Part shown: one piece after another, positions 7,486 to 15,071 of the stretch
Position numbering within the stretch: position 1 is the stretch's first letter
How the letters are laid out: each line of letters begins with the position of its first letter
Origin: Bacteroidia bacterium
GTDB taxonomy: Bacteria > Bacteroidota > Bacteroidia > J057 > JAIXKT01
Reading direction: 5' to 3'
DNA: 42,937 nucleotides
NCBI GenBank assembly: GCA_026932145.1
Contig: JAIXKT010000039.1
Coordinates: 9,088-52,024 of the forward strand
Position numbers and translations under genes: made by a program
Notes under the pieces: model-generated
The model's database searches: none
What the model saw: the letters and a program-made list of their open reading frames with translations, nothing else
What the model was told of the DNA's origin: nothing

Positions 7486-8613
7486 TTAGAGGTTTCCACG
7501 TAGTGCTTGTTCTCTTTCGATGGCTTCGAAGAGTGCCTTAAAATTTCCTTTTCCAAAAGATTTAGCGCCTTTTCGCTGAATAATTTCATAAAATAGTGTT
7601 GGACGGTCTTCTACGGGTTTTGTAAATAGCTGTAAAAGATAGCCTTCATCGTCTCTATCTACCAATATTTTCAGTTCACGTAGGATTTTAATATCTTCGT
7701 CAATATTTCCTACGCGGTCAATTAGGGAGTCATAATAAGAGGCGGGGACTTCCAGAAACTCTACTCCACGGCTTTTGAGTGCTTGAATAGTCGTTATGAT
7801 GTTATCGGTAGCCAAAGCCAAATGTTGAACGCCCGACCCTCGATAAAACTCAATAAACTCTTCTATTTGGGATTTTTTCTTTCCTTCTGCCGGCTCATTG
7901 ATGGGGAATTTAATTCTGCCATTGCCATTAGACATAACTTTACTCATCAGGGCGGTGTATTCTGTGGAAATATCTTTGTCGTCAAAAGAAATTATTTGGC
8001 TAAAGCCCATACATTGCGCATAGAAGTTAGCCCAGATATTCATTTCATTCCAGCCAACGTTACCTACGCAGTGATCTACATACAGTAAGCCAACGGAGGG
8101 CGGGTTATACGTTGGTTTCCAAGCGACAAAGCCGGGTAAAAATACTCCTTGGTAGTTTTTTCTTTCTACAAAATAGTGTAAGGTTTCTCCGTAGGTGTGG
8201 ATTGCTGATAAAACCACTTCGCCGAAGTTATCAGTTTGTTTAGTAGGTGCAAGATATGGTTTTGCGCCGCGTTTTGTAGTCTGGTGAAAAGCGTCAGTAG
8301 CGTCATCAACCCACATTGCGATGGTTTTTACGCCGTCTCCATGTTCATGAATATGTTGGGCAATTTCGCTATCCGGGCTTAATGGAGTTGTTAAAACCAA
8401 TGTTATTTTGCCCTGCCGAAGCACGTAAGATACCTTATCCCGATTTCCCGTTTCCGGGCCAAGATAGGCAATTGCCTGAAAACCAAAGGCTGAACGATAA
8501 TAATATGATGCCTGCTTTGCATTTCCTACATAAAATTCAACGTAATCTGTTCCGTTTATAGGCAAAAAATCGTGATTAAGTGTATTTGAAGAATCTGGTC
8601 TAAGCGTTTCCAT
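7486..8613 (-). CDS. hpd: 4-hydroxyphenylpyruvate dioxygenase
   Basis: Converts 4-hydroxyphenylpyruvate to homogentisate with O2 in tyrosine degradation. The 375-aa length is normal. Two vicinal-oxygen-chelate halves are present; the Fe(II) ligands are His181 (VDHCVGNV), His264 (GVQHLALAT) and Glu343 (FYEIIQRKG), and the C-terminal gate helix region KGNFKALFEAIEREQ is intact. No homogentisate dioxygenase, fumarylacetoacetase or aminotransferase lies in the window, so the rest of the pathway, if present, is elsewhere. The start ATG 8613 is fixed by a -7 box 4 nt upstream, which leaves almost no leader. It is divergent from the MFS gene at 8748. Confidence 0.95.
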   Translation of the reverse strand: METLRPDSSNTLNHDFLPINGTDYVEFYVGNAKQASYYYRSAFGFQAIAYLGPETGNRDKVSYVLRQGKITLVLTTPLSPDSEIAQHIHEHGDGVKTIAMWVDDATDAFHQTTKRGAKPYLAPTKQTDNFGEVVLSAIHTYGETLHYFVERKNYQGVFLPGFVAWKPTYNPPSVGLLYVDHCVGNVGWNEMNIWANFYAQCMGFSQIISFDDKDISTEYTALMSKVMSNGNGRIKFPINEPAEGKKKSQIEEFIEFYRGSGVQHLALATDNIITTIQALKSRGVEFLEVPASYYDSLIDRVGNIDEDIKILRELKILVDRDDEGYLLQLFTKPVEDRPTLFYEIIQRKGAKSFGKGNFKALFEAIEREQALRGNL

Positions 8614-8617
8614 AGCG

Positions 8618-8625
8618 CAAAGTTA
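8618..8625 (-). promoter_or_regulatory. -7 element TAACTTTG for hpd
   Basis: The box ends 4 nt before ATG 8613 on the minus strand, implying a leaderless or near-leaderless hpd mRNA. Confidence 0.65.
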
Positions 8626-8734
8626 CACACAAAAGCGATGTTATCTTTACAAGACCCCAACTTTGTTTAGTTCGATTCTAAATAGCAACTTTTTATTGTT
8701 TAAACGCACGGCAGTTCTTTAGTGTAATTTTGTG

Positions 8735-8742
8735 TAGGTTTG
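8735..8742 (+). promoter_or_regulatory. -7 element TAGGTTTG for the MFS gene
   Basis: It lies 5 nt before ATG 8748, with the same box and spacing as psd. Confidence 0.65.
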
Positions 8743-8747
8743 CAGAT

Positions 8748-10010
8748 ATGGAGTCGGAACGTTTGAGCCGAAATATTATCGCAATTATTATTGTAGCGGC
8801 ATTGGGTTACTTCGTGGATATTTACGACTTAGTGTTATTTGCAATCGTTCGGGTAGAAAGCCTAAAAGCCATCGGAATAGCCGGTAAAGGATTAACGGAT
8901 ACAGGGATTCTGCTGATGGATGCGCAGATGATTGGATTATTATGCGGCGGGCTGCTCTGGGGTGTCTTAGGTGATAAAAGAGGAAGATTATCGGTTTTAT
9001 TTGGCTCAATATTTCTATACTCGGTAGCTAATATTTTGAATGCTTTTGTGCAAAATGTGCCTCAATATGCGATTTTACGGTTTATTGCCGGCGTTGGGTT
9101 AGCCGGTGAGTTGGGTGCCGGAATCACACTGATAGCCGAAGTTATGCCGAAAGAACATCGCGGTTATGGCGCAACCATAGTAGCAACAGTTGGCTTGTTA
9201 GGCGCAATCTTAGCCGGATATATTGGTAATAATTACGATTTTAGAACTTGTTATGTCATCGGTGGCGTTATGGGCGTTATACTGCTGCTCTTACGAATCG
9301 GCGTAACTGAATCCAATATGTTCAAGAAAATACACCAGCATAACACTGTCCAAAAAGGAAGTATCCGATTACTTTTCTCTAATAAAGACCGTGTCAAACG
9401 GTATATAACTTGTATTTTGATTGGCTTACCTATTTGGTATGCCGTAGGAATTTTGGTAACGTTAAGTCCTGAGTTTGGGCATTTTATGGAAATTCAGGGG
9501 GAAGTCAAAACCGGCACTGCTATCATGTACACTTATTCCGGTTTAGCCCTTGGCGACCTTATCTGTGGCCTACTGAGCCAATTTCTTAAAAGCCGTAAAA
9601 AAGCTGTTTTGCTCTATATGCTGCTTTCAGTTTTAACAATAGCTTGGTTTTTAACCCTAAGAGGCGTAAGCAGTGATGCTTTTTATTGGATGTATTTTGT
9701 CATTGGCTTATGTGCCGGTTATTGGGCTATTTTCGTTACCATAGCTTCGGAACAATTTGGCACGAATCTGCGGGCTACTGTAACCACCTCCGTTCCCAAC
9801 TTTGTGCGCGGTGCAGTTGTGCCTATCACACTGTTATTCAACTTATTTAGAAATACTTTACAATATGACTTGGTACTTTCTGCCCTTGGAGTAGCAATCG
9901 TTGTATTTGCATTATCGCTGTGGGCATTATCGCAGATGAGAGAAACCTTTGGAATAGACTTAAACTATCTTGAAGGTAATGATTCAGCTTTAACTGTTGA
10001 TAAAAAGTAA
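8748..10010 (+). CDS. Major facilitator superfamily transporter
   Basis: A 420-aa inner-membrane protein with about twelve hydrophobic helices. The loop between helices 2 and 3 has the MFS signature GVLGDKRGRLSVLFGS (near residues 73-88), and helix 4 has RFIAGVGLAGELGAG, as in the sugar/metabolite:H+ symporter branch. The second half carries a weaker copy with LLSQFLKSRKKAVLLY. Substrate is unknown; divergence from hpd would allow a link to aromatic compounds, but that is speculation. I chose ATG 8748 rather than the in-frame TTG at 8730 because the TTG precedes the -7 box. Confidence 0.85.
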   Translation: MESERLSRNIIAIIIVAALGYFVDIYDLVLFAIVRVESLKAIGIAGKGLTDTGILLMDAQMIGLLCGGLLWGVLGDKRGRLSVLFGSIFLYSVANILNAFVQNVPQYAILRFIAGVGLAGELGAGITLIAEVMPKEHRGYGATIVATVGLLGAILAGYIGNNYDFRTCYVIGGVMGVILLLLRIGVTESNMFKKIHQHNTVQKGSIRLLFSNKDRVKRYITCILIGLPIWYAVGILVTLSPEFGHFMEIQGEVKTGTAIMYTYSGLALGDLICGLLSQFLKSRKKAVLLYMLLSVLTIAWFLTLRGVSSDAFYWMYFVIGLCAGYWAIFVTIASEQFGTNLRATVTTSVPNFVRGAVVPITLLFNLFRNTLQYDLVLSALGVAIVVFALSLWALSQMRETFGIDLNYLEGNDSALTVDKK

Positions 10011-10033
10011 TACTTCCTTTTTTGAAATACTGC

Positions 10034-10041
10034 TAATTTCG
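10034..10041 (+). promoter_or_regulatory. -7 element TAATTTCG for corA
   Basis: A TAnnTTCG variant 3 nt before ATG 10045. It lies after the MFS stop, so corA could have its own leaderless transcript as well as read-through from the MFS gene. Confidence 0.45.
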
Positions 10042-10044
10042 GCA

Positions 10045-10953
10045 ATGATTCAAACAATATACTCAAGCTCAGATTTCAGTTGGATAGATATTTTTAACCC
10101 ACAAGATTCTGATTTAAAGGATATTGGTGGCCGATACAAAATTCATTCTCTACTGATAGAAGACATTTTAGCACCGCATCATCTTCCCAAGTTTGAGCGA
10201 ACGGAGTCTTTGTTTTTTAGTATTTTTCGGGCTGTGGATGAAAATGCCCCTCATGATGCCTATACTGTTCAGTCTATTACCCGCAAAATAGTATTCATCT
10301 GGAATGACCAGTTTTTAATTACCGTTCGCCGGAGTAAGCAACCTTTTTTAGATAGCTTTATCGAAAGCTGGCAGAAAAAAAATGATATTACGTCTAAGGT
10401 TTCCCCTGAAAATATTTTATCAAGCATCTTTTTAGCTATTTTAGAAACCTATGAGCCTATTTTGAACCTTGCAGATACCTTTATAGAGGAAACTGAATCT
10501 TTAATTTTTCAATCCAAACAATCTCTGGCTGTCGTTGAAAAATTATATACATTTCGTTCCAGAATAAATGCTATCCGCAGAATTTTGCGCATGACAATGG
10601 ACAGCCTCCACAAAATAAACACTCAATATCCCTTTCAATCAACAGTTTATAACAATTTAATAGAGGAAACCGATCATTTGCTTGCAAAATCTGATGAGCT
10701 AAAAGAAGATTCTATCCAGTTAGTTAATATGTATCTATCTATATCCAGCCACCATTCTAATGAAATCACGAAGGTCTTAACCCTTTTTTCTGCATTTTTT
10801 TTACCGGTAACTTTTATTGCGGGGATTTACGGTATGAACTTTGAATTTATGCCTGAACTCAAGCAACCTTGGGGTTATGGTTTTATTTGGTTCATCATGG
10901 TTTTAGTTACTGTAATCATTTTCAGTTGGTTTAAACGAAATAAATGGATTTAA
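10045..10953 (+). CDS. corA: CorA family Mg2+/Co2+ transporter
   Basis: Pentameric channel for Mg2+ uptake in the inner membrane. The 302-aa protein has the CorA layout: a soluble alpha/beta N-terminal domain (LLIEDILAPHHLPKFE is a typical stretch), a long helix region, then two C-terminal helices. The signature GMN is at residues 263-265 in YGMNFEFMPEL, directly after the first helix (LFSAFFLPVTFIAGI). It ends with a basic tail KRNKWI. An in-frame TTG at 9997 would overlap the MFS gene and add 16 non-conserved residues; ATG 10045 is preferred because a -7-like box sits just before it. The thymidine kinase start overlaps its end by 10 bp. Confidence 0.92.
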   Translation: MIQTIYSSSDFSWIDIFNPQDSDLKDIGGRYKIHSLLIEDILAPHHLPKFERTESLFFSIFRAVDENAPHDAYTVQSITRKIVFIWNDQFLITVRRSKQPFLDSFIESWQKKNDITSKVSPENILSSIFLAILETYEPILNLADTFIEETESLIFQSKQSLAVVEKLYTFRSRINAIRRILRMTMDSLHKINTQYPFQSTVYNNLIEETDHLLAKSDELKEDSIQLVNMYLSISSHHSNEITKVLTLFSAFFLPVTFIAGIYGMNFEFMPELKQPWGYGFIWFIMVLVTVIIFSWFKRNKWI

Positions 10954-11540
10954 CAATGTATCCAGAATGGCATAATGACAACGAAACCGGCTGGATTGAA
11001 GTAATCTGCGGGAGTATGTTTTCCGGCAAAACGGAGGAGCTTATCCGTAGGATGCGCCGAGCACAGATAGCCAAACAGCCCGCTGTTTTGTTTAAACCGG
11101 CTATTGACATCCGCTATGATAAAGAAGACATCGTATCTCATAACAACAACCGCATACCCTCCAAGCCAGTTACCAGCGCCCAGCAAATTTGGATGCTCTC
11201 CGGTAACGCCAAAGTAATAGGCATAGACGAAGGCCAATTCTTTGATGAACAAATTGTGGATGTAGCTAACCGGTTGGCAAATAACGGAAAAAGAGTAATT
11301 ATCGCCGGCTTAGACATGGACTATTTGGGTAAGCCCTTCGGGCAAATGCCGTACCTGATGGCTATAGCCGAATTTGTTACCAAAGTCCACGCAATTTGCC
11401 CCAAAACAGGCCAGCTCGCCCACTACTCCTTCCGAAAAACAGCCCTAAACGAACAAGTCGTCCTGGGAGAACAAGACATCTATGAACCACTCTCCCGAAA
11501 AGCCTACCTGAAAGAAATGGAAACGAAAAATAAATTGTAA
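10944..11540 (+). CDS. tdk: Thymidine kinase (TK1 type)
   Basis: Phosphorylates thymidine to dTMP for salvage. The 198-aa protein has the P-loop GSMFSGKT (23-30), the catalytic acid in GIDEGQFF (Glu96) and the lasso/nucleoside-binding part AGLDMDYLGKPFG. Of the four Zn-binding cysteines usual in TK1 enzymes only Cys152 remains; T155, S184 and A187 occupy the other places (CPKTG and YEPLSRKAY). From memory, several Bacteroidota thymidine kinases share this pattern, so it is more likely a lineage trait than decay. The start overlaps corA by 10 bp, suggesting co-transcription; ATG 10956 is an alternative that would shorten it by four residues. Confidence 0.92.
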   Translation: MDLTMYPEWHNDNETGWIEVICGSMFSGKTEELIRRMRRAQIAKQPAVLFKPAIDIRYDKEDIVSHNNNRIPSKPVTSAQQIWMLSGNAKVIGIDEGQFFDEQIVDVANRLANNGKRVIIAGLDMDYLGKPFGQMPYLMAIAEFVTKVHAICPKTGQLAHYSFRKTALNEQVVLGEQDIYEPLSRKAYLKEMETKNKL

Positions 11541-11590
11541 AAACCAACTCTTTAAGCAGTATTTGGTTTTTTGCTAATAACAAAAAGTAT

Positions 11591-11598
11591 TATCTTTG
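11591..11598 (+). promoter_or_regulatory. -7 element TATCTTTG for ferritin
   Basis: It lies 16 nt before ATG 11615 and after the thymidine kinase stop, giving a short leader. Confidence 0.6.
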
Positions 11599-11614
11599 GA
11601 AAAATTAATTGTTA

Positions 11615-12124
11615 ATGAAAATTAGCGATAAACTTCACGAAATGCTGAATGAGCAAATTGCAAATGAATTATATTCCTGCAATCTGTACTTATCAATGGC
11701 CTCCTACTTTTTAGATTTAGAACTCAACGGATTTGCAAACTTTTTCCTAGTTCAGGTAGAAGAAGAAAACTTTCATGCCATGAGACAATTTAAATACCTC
11801 CATGACGTAGATGGCAAACTCATCTTACGCGCCATAGAAGCTCCCCAAACCGGCTTTAAATCAATCAAAAACGTTTTTGAAATCACAATGGAGCATGAAA
11901 AAAAAGTAACAAAATCAATCAACAAAATGATTCAGCAAGCCGTAAAAGAGAACGATTTTGCCACACATACCTTTTTACAATGGTTTGTAACAGAGCAGGT
12001 TGAAGAAGAAGCTACGGTAAAAAATATCCTCAAAAAAATAGAAATGGTAGCCGATAATTCCAGTGCTTTATATTTGCTAAACGAAGAATTAAGTAGAAGA
12101 ACTTTTCAAAAACCAGCCCTATGA
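11615..12124 (+). CDS. ftnA: Ferritin (non-heme, FtnA-like)
   Basis: Iron-storage ferroxidase forming 24-mer cages. The 169-aa length is normal. The ferroxidase residues are all visible: Glu18 (NEQIANELYS), Glu51 and His54 (EEENFHAMR), Glu95 (EHEKKV) and Gln128 (TEQVEEE). It therefore resembles catalytically active bacterial ferritin rather than a DPS or bacterioferritin (no heme Met pattern sought or found). An in-frame TTG two codons upstream is less likely than ATG 11615. The last 4 bp overlap the start of the nucleoside phosphorylase gene (ATGA), so the two are translationally coupled, an unexpected pairing with no obvious metabolic link. Confidence 0.93.
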   Translation: MKISDKLHEMLNEQIANELYSCNLYLSMASYFLDLELNGFANFFLVQVEEENFHAMRQFKYLHDVDGKLILRAIEAPQTGFKSIKNVFEITMEHEKKVTKSINKMIQQAVKENDFATHTFLQWFVTEQVEEEATVKNILKKIEMVADNSSALYLLNEELSRRTFQKPAL

Positions 12125-13005
12125 GCTTAACAGAAAACCCGATTCCGCCTTCCGAGCTGATTATCAACCCGAACGGTAGCATTTATCACTTAGGATTAGT
12201 TCCTGACCAATTAGCTGACAAAATAATTTTGGTAGGAGACCCCGAAAGAGTACCCAAAGTTTCTAAGTTTTTCTCCTCCATTGAATTTAAAATGAGTAGG
12301 CGAGAGTTCGTTATCCATACCGGGATGTATCAAGGCCACCGAGTTACGGTACTTTCTACCGGAATGGGAACGGATAATATAGATATTGCTATTACAGAAT
12401 TAGATGCGTTGGTAAATATAGATTTTCAAACTCGCTTGCTAAAATCGAATCATACACAATTAAAGATATTACGTTTAGGGACTTGCGGGGGTGTTCAGCC
12501 CGAAGTGCCGTTAGGCAGTTTTGTGCTTAGTGAATATGCTTGCGGCTTAGATGGTCTTGCTTATTACTATTGTCTTAACTCAGAATCAGATGAGCAGCAA
12601 CTGAATGACAGCTTTCGGCAGTTTTTACAACAGCAGTTTCAGTTTGATTTTATAACGCCGTATTCTGTTCGGAAAACAGCACAATTTAGCATTGCCGGCG
12701 ACCACTTCAAGGGGATTACGCTCACAGCAGACGGCTTCTATGGCCCTCAATCTCGCCAACTCCGCTTGAAACCACGCCTCGACGATATACCCAAAAATAT
12801 ATCCACGTTTCGTTTTGGGGAACTAAAATTTTTGAATATCGAAATGGAGACTGCCGGCATCTTATTGATGAGCAGACTTTTAGGGCATCAAGCAGCTTCG
12901 CTTTCCATGATATTAGCAAACCGGCAGCTAAAGCAATTCTTTCATGATTCAGCACCTACCATTGACCGCCTCATCGAAGTCGGCCTAAATTCAATCATCC
13001 AGTAA
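12121..13005 (+). CDS. Nucleoside phosphorylase (uridine phosphorylase-like)
   Basis: Phosphorolytic cleavage of a nucleoside into base and pentose-1-phosphate. The 294-aa protein has the family's phosphate and ribose motifs: ILVGDPERVPKV near residue 38, VLSTGMGTDNIDIA near 78, LRLGTCGGVQPE near 118 and the ribose-binding NIEMETAGILLMS near 240. These fit the PNP_UDP_1 family; uridine specificity is a guess from overall similarity to Udp-like enzymes of Bacteroidota. The start codon overlaps the ferritin stop (ATGA). It is the last gene before the large inverted repeat at 13020-13075. Confidence 0.85.
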   Translation: MSLTENPIPPSELIINPNGSIYHLGLVPDQLADKIILVGDPERVPKVSKFFSSIEFKMSRREFVIHTGMYQGHRVTVLSTGMGTDNIDIAITELDALVNIDFQTRLLKSNHTQLKILRLGTCGGVQPEVPLGSFVLSEYACGLDGLAYYYCLNSESDEQQLNDSFRQFLQQQFQFDFITPYSVRKTAQFSIAGDHFKGITLTADGFYGPQSRQLRLKPRLDDIPKNISTFRFGELKFLNIEMETAGILLMSRLLGHQAASLSMILANRQLKQFFHDSAPTIDRLIEVGLNSIIQ

Positions 13006-13019
13006 TTACTTTAAATTAG

Positions 13020-13075
13020 TAATCCATACATTTTTTGCTAAAATTAAACTATTTTTTCAAAAAATGTATGGATTA
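13020..13075. repeat. Perfect 18-bp inverted repeat before ald
   Basis: TAATCCATACATTTTTTG (13020-13037) and its exact complement CAAAAAATGTATGGATTA (13058-13075) flank a 20-nt AT-rich spacer. The right arm ends 5 nt before the -7 box of ald. It may be an operator, or an AT-rich terminator of the ferritin-phosphorylase unit (stop at 13005); the low GC content and lack of a long T-run argue against a classical terminator. Confidence 0.8.
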
Positions 13076-13080
13076 TTTTG

Positions 13081-13088
13081 TATTTTTG
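13081..13088 (+). promoter_or_regulatory. -7 element TATTTTTG for ald
   Basis: It lies 4 nt before ATG 13093, directly after the inverted repeat; leaderless transcript expected. Confidence 0.6.
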
Positions 13089-13092
13089 GAAT

Positions 13093-14334
13093 ATGGATAC
13101 GTTTGATTACTCTAAGTTTCAGTCAAAGCCGGCCTTTTCATCACCAGCATTTTTGCCTATTCCGGTTGAAATGCCGCTCAAAATATCCCGCGACCGAACT
13201 CCCTTAAAAATAGGTGTTCCTAAAGAAACAGCGTTTCAAGAGATGCGGATTCCACTAACGCCGGGGTCTGTTGGGGTGCTTGTAGCAAATGGACACTTAG
13301 TTTATGTAGAGCATAATGCCGGAGTAGGCTCTAATTTTCCAGATAATGCCTACAGCGAAGTAGGAGCCGTCATTTGCTACACACAAGAACAGCTATATAC
13401 TTCTGCAGATATTATCGTTAAAATAGAACCATTAACGAGCAAAGAAATAGAGTTTTTGCAGCCACGCAAAATCATAATCTCTGCCTTAAATATGGGCACA
13501 ACTCAGCGAGAATATATCCAAGCACTGATTGACAAGAACATTACAGCCATCGCATTTGAGTTTATGCAAAGTGAGGATGGTAGTTTACCTATTGTACGTA
13601 TGATTTCCGAAATAGCCGGCATTGCTTCTATCCAGATAGCGGCGGAGTTGCTATCGCGAAATACTCAAGGGAATGGACTACTACTTGGGGGAATTACCGG
13701 TGTACCTCCTGCCCGTGTAACTATCATTGGTGCCGGAAATGTTGGTATTAACGCTGCCCGCACTGCTTTGGGTATGGGCGCATTTGTGCGGGTCTTTGAC
13801 TCAGAAGTACACATGCTACGCCGGTTAGAGCATGAACTCGGCCAAAAAGTATTTACCTGCATTACCCAACAAGATTATATTGCAGAAGCTATCAAAAACT
13901 CAGATGTTGTGATTGGAGCTATCCACAAAGGCGGCCAACGAACGCCGCATATCGTAACCGAAGAAATGGTGAGTTCTATGGATAACGGGTCAGTAATCAT
14001 AGACGTTTCCATAGACCAAGGCGGTTGCATTGAAACCAGTGAACCCACTAACCACGCCAGACCTACTTTTATCAAACACGGAGTTATTCATTATTGTGTA
14101 CCAAACATCACATCGCGTGTGGCCAGAACAGCTTCCGCAGCAATCAGTAATATTTTAGGCCCACTCATTCTAAAAATCGGAAATGCCGGAGGAATAACCC
14201 GAGTCATTGCTCAAGATTCCACCATAAGACGCGGCCTTTATATCTATCTTAGGCATATTACCCAGCGATCCTTAGCAACTCATATCGGCTCAGAATATAA
14301 AGACATTGACTTATTGATTGCAACCAACATATAG
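13093..14334 (+). CDS. ald: Alanine dehydrogenase (Bacteroidota type)
   Basis: NAD-dependent interconversion of alanine and pyruvate plus ammonia. The 413-aa protein is about 40 residues longer than the classical enzyme because of an N-terminal extension before LKIGVPKE. Seen: substrate Arg52 in EMRIPLTPGS, Lys110 in VKIEPL, Rossmann loop GAGNVG (213-218) followed by D236, and the catalytic Asp308 in DVSIDQGGC. The His that classical enzymes carry after the Lys motif (HLA) is absent; the region reads ISALNMGTT. From memory this extended, His-lacking form is common in Bacteroidota, so activity is likely but not certain; NAD(P) transhydrogenase alpha subunit is the related alternative. The TTG at 13078 overlaps the promoter, so ATG 13093 was chosen. 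Confidence 0.85.
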   Translation: MDTFDYSKFQSKPAFSSPAFLPIPVEMPLKISRDRTPLKIGVPKETAFQEMRIPLTPGSVGVLVANGHLVYVEHNAGVGSNFPDNAYSEVGAVICYTQEQLYTSADIIVKIEPLTSKEIEFLQPRKIIISALNMGTTQREYIQALIDKNITAIAFEFMQSEDGSLPIVRMISEIAGIASIQIAAELLSRNTQGNGLLLGGITGVPPARVTIIGAGNVGINAARTALGMGAFVRVFDSEVHMLRRLEHELGQKVFTCITQQDYIAEAIKNSDVVIGAIHKGGQRTPHIVTEEMVSSMDNGSVIIDVSIDQGGCIETSEPTNHARPTFIKHGVIHYCVPNITSRVARTASAAISNILGPLILKIGNAGGITRVIAQDSTIRRGLYIYLRHITQRSLATHIGSEYKDIDLLIATNI

Positions 14335-14434
14335 TTTCAGAATATATGGCATAATTTATGCCGTATAACATATAAAATAGAACTAAACACGTTTCTCGAT
14401 TGTAGTATAGGTTGAAGATTAATTTAAACAAAAA

Positions 14435-15058
14435 ATGTCATTTTCTTTATCGTCTTTACCGTATCAATACGATGCATTAGAACCTTATGTAGATGCACGT
14501 ACAATGGAGATTCACCACAGCAAACATCATAATGCGTATATCACAAACTTAAATAACGCATTGGAGGCTCATCCGCAGCTTCAGCAACAGGATTTAGCAA
14601 CCTTAGTTTCTGATATTCAGGCTTTACCGGAAAGTATTCGTACTGCTGTGCGAAATAATGGTGGAGGCCACTGGAATCATACATTTTTTTGGAGTATCCT
14701 AACTCCAACTTCTACTAAAAAACCCGTTGGTAAATTAGCCTCAGCTATTGACTATACATTTGGTTCTTTTGAAAGCCTTCAAGATAAATTCACCAAAGCT
14801 GCTATGGGTAGGTTCGGATCCGGCTGGGCTTGGCTAATTCGTAAACCTAATGGAGAGTTGGTAATAACATCTACCCCAAATCAAGATTCACCAATTATGA
14901 ATATTGCAGAAGTAGGCGGAACCCCCATTCTTGGCTTAGATGTGTGGGAACACGCATATTATCTAAATTACCAAAATAGAAGGGCTGATTACGTCAATGC
15001 TTGGTGGAATATTGTGAATTGGGAGGCTGCGGAAAATCTCTTTGCTGCTAAATCTTAA
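14435..15058 (+). CDS. sodA: Superoxide dismutase, Mn type
   Basis: Dismutates superoxide in the cytoplasm (no signal peptide seen). The 207-aa protein shows metal ligands His27 (EIHHSKHH), His82 (HWNHTFFW), Asp169 and His173 (LDVWEHAYY). Metal preference: a Gly-rich NNGGGHWNH together with Gln150 in TPNQDSPIM is the Mn-type arrangement, against the FeSOD pattern with Gln in the N-terminal domain; cambialistic use is possible. The upstream region has only a weak TAGGTTGA at about 14407-14414 as a possible -7 element. It ends 13 bp from the convergent pgpH-like gene. Confidence 0.95.
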   Translation: MSFSLSSLPYQYDALEPYVDARTMEIHHSKHHNAYITNLNNALEAHPQLQQQDLATLVSDIQALPESIRTAVRNNGGGHWNHTFFWSILTPTSTKKPVGKLASAIDYTFGSFESLQDKFTKAAMGRFGSGWAWLIRKPNGELVITSTPNQDSPIMNIAEVGGTPILGLDVWEHAYYLNYQNRRADYVNAWWNIVNWEAAENLFAAKS

Positions 15059-15071
15059 TAAAAGCACATTA

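Noticed and set aside
9997-10044. TTG-initiated extension of corA
   Set aside because: It overlaps the MFS gene end, is not CorA-like, and a -7-like box sits just before ATG 10045.
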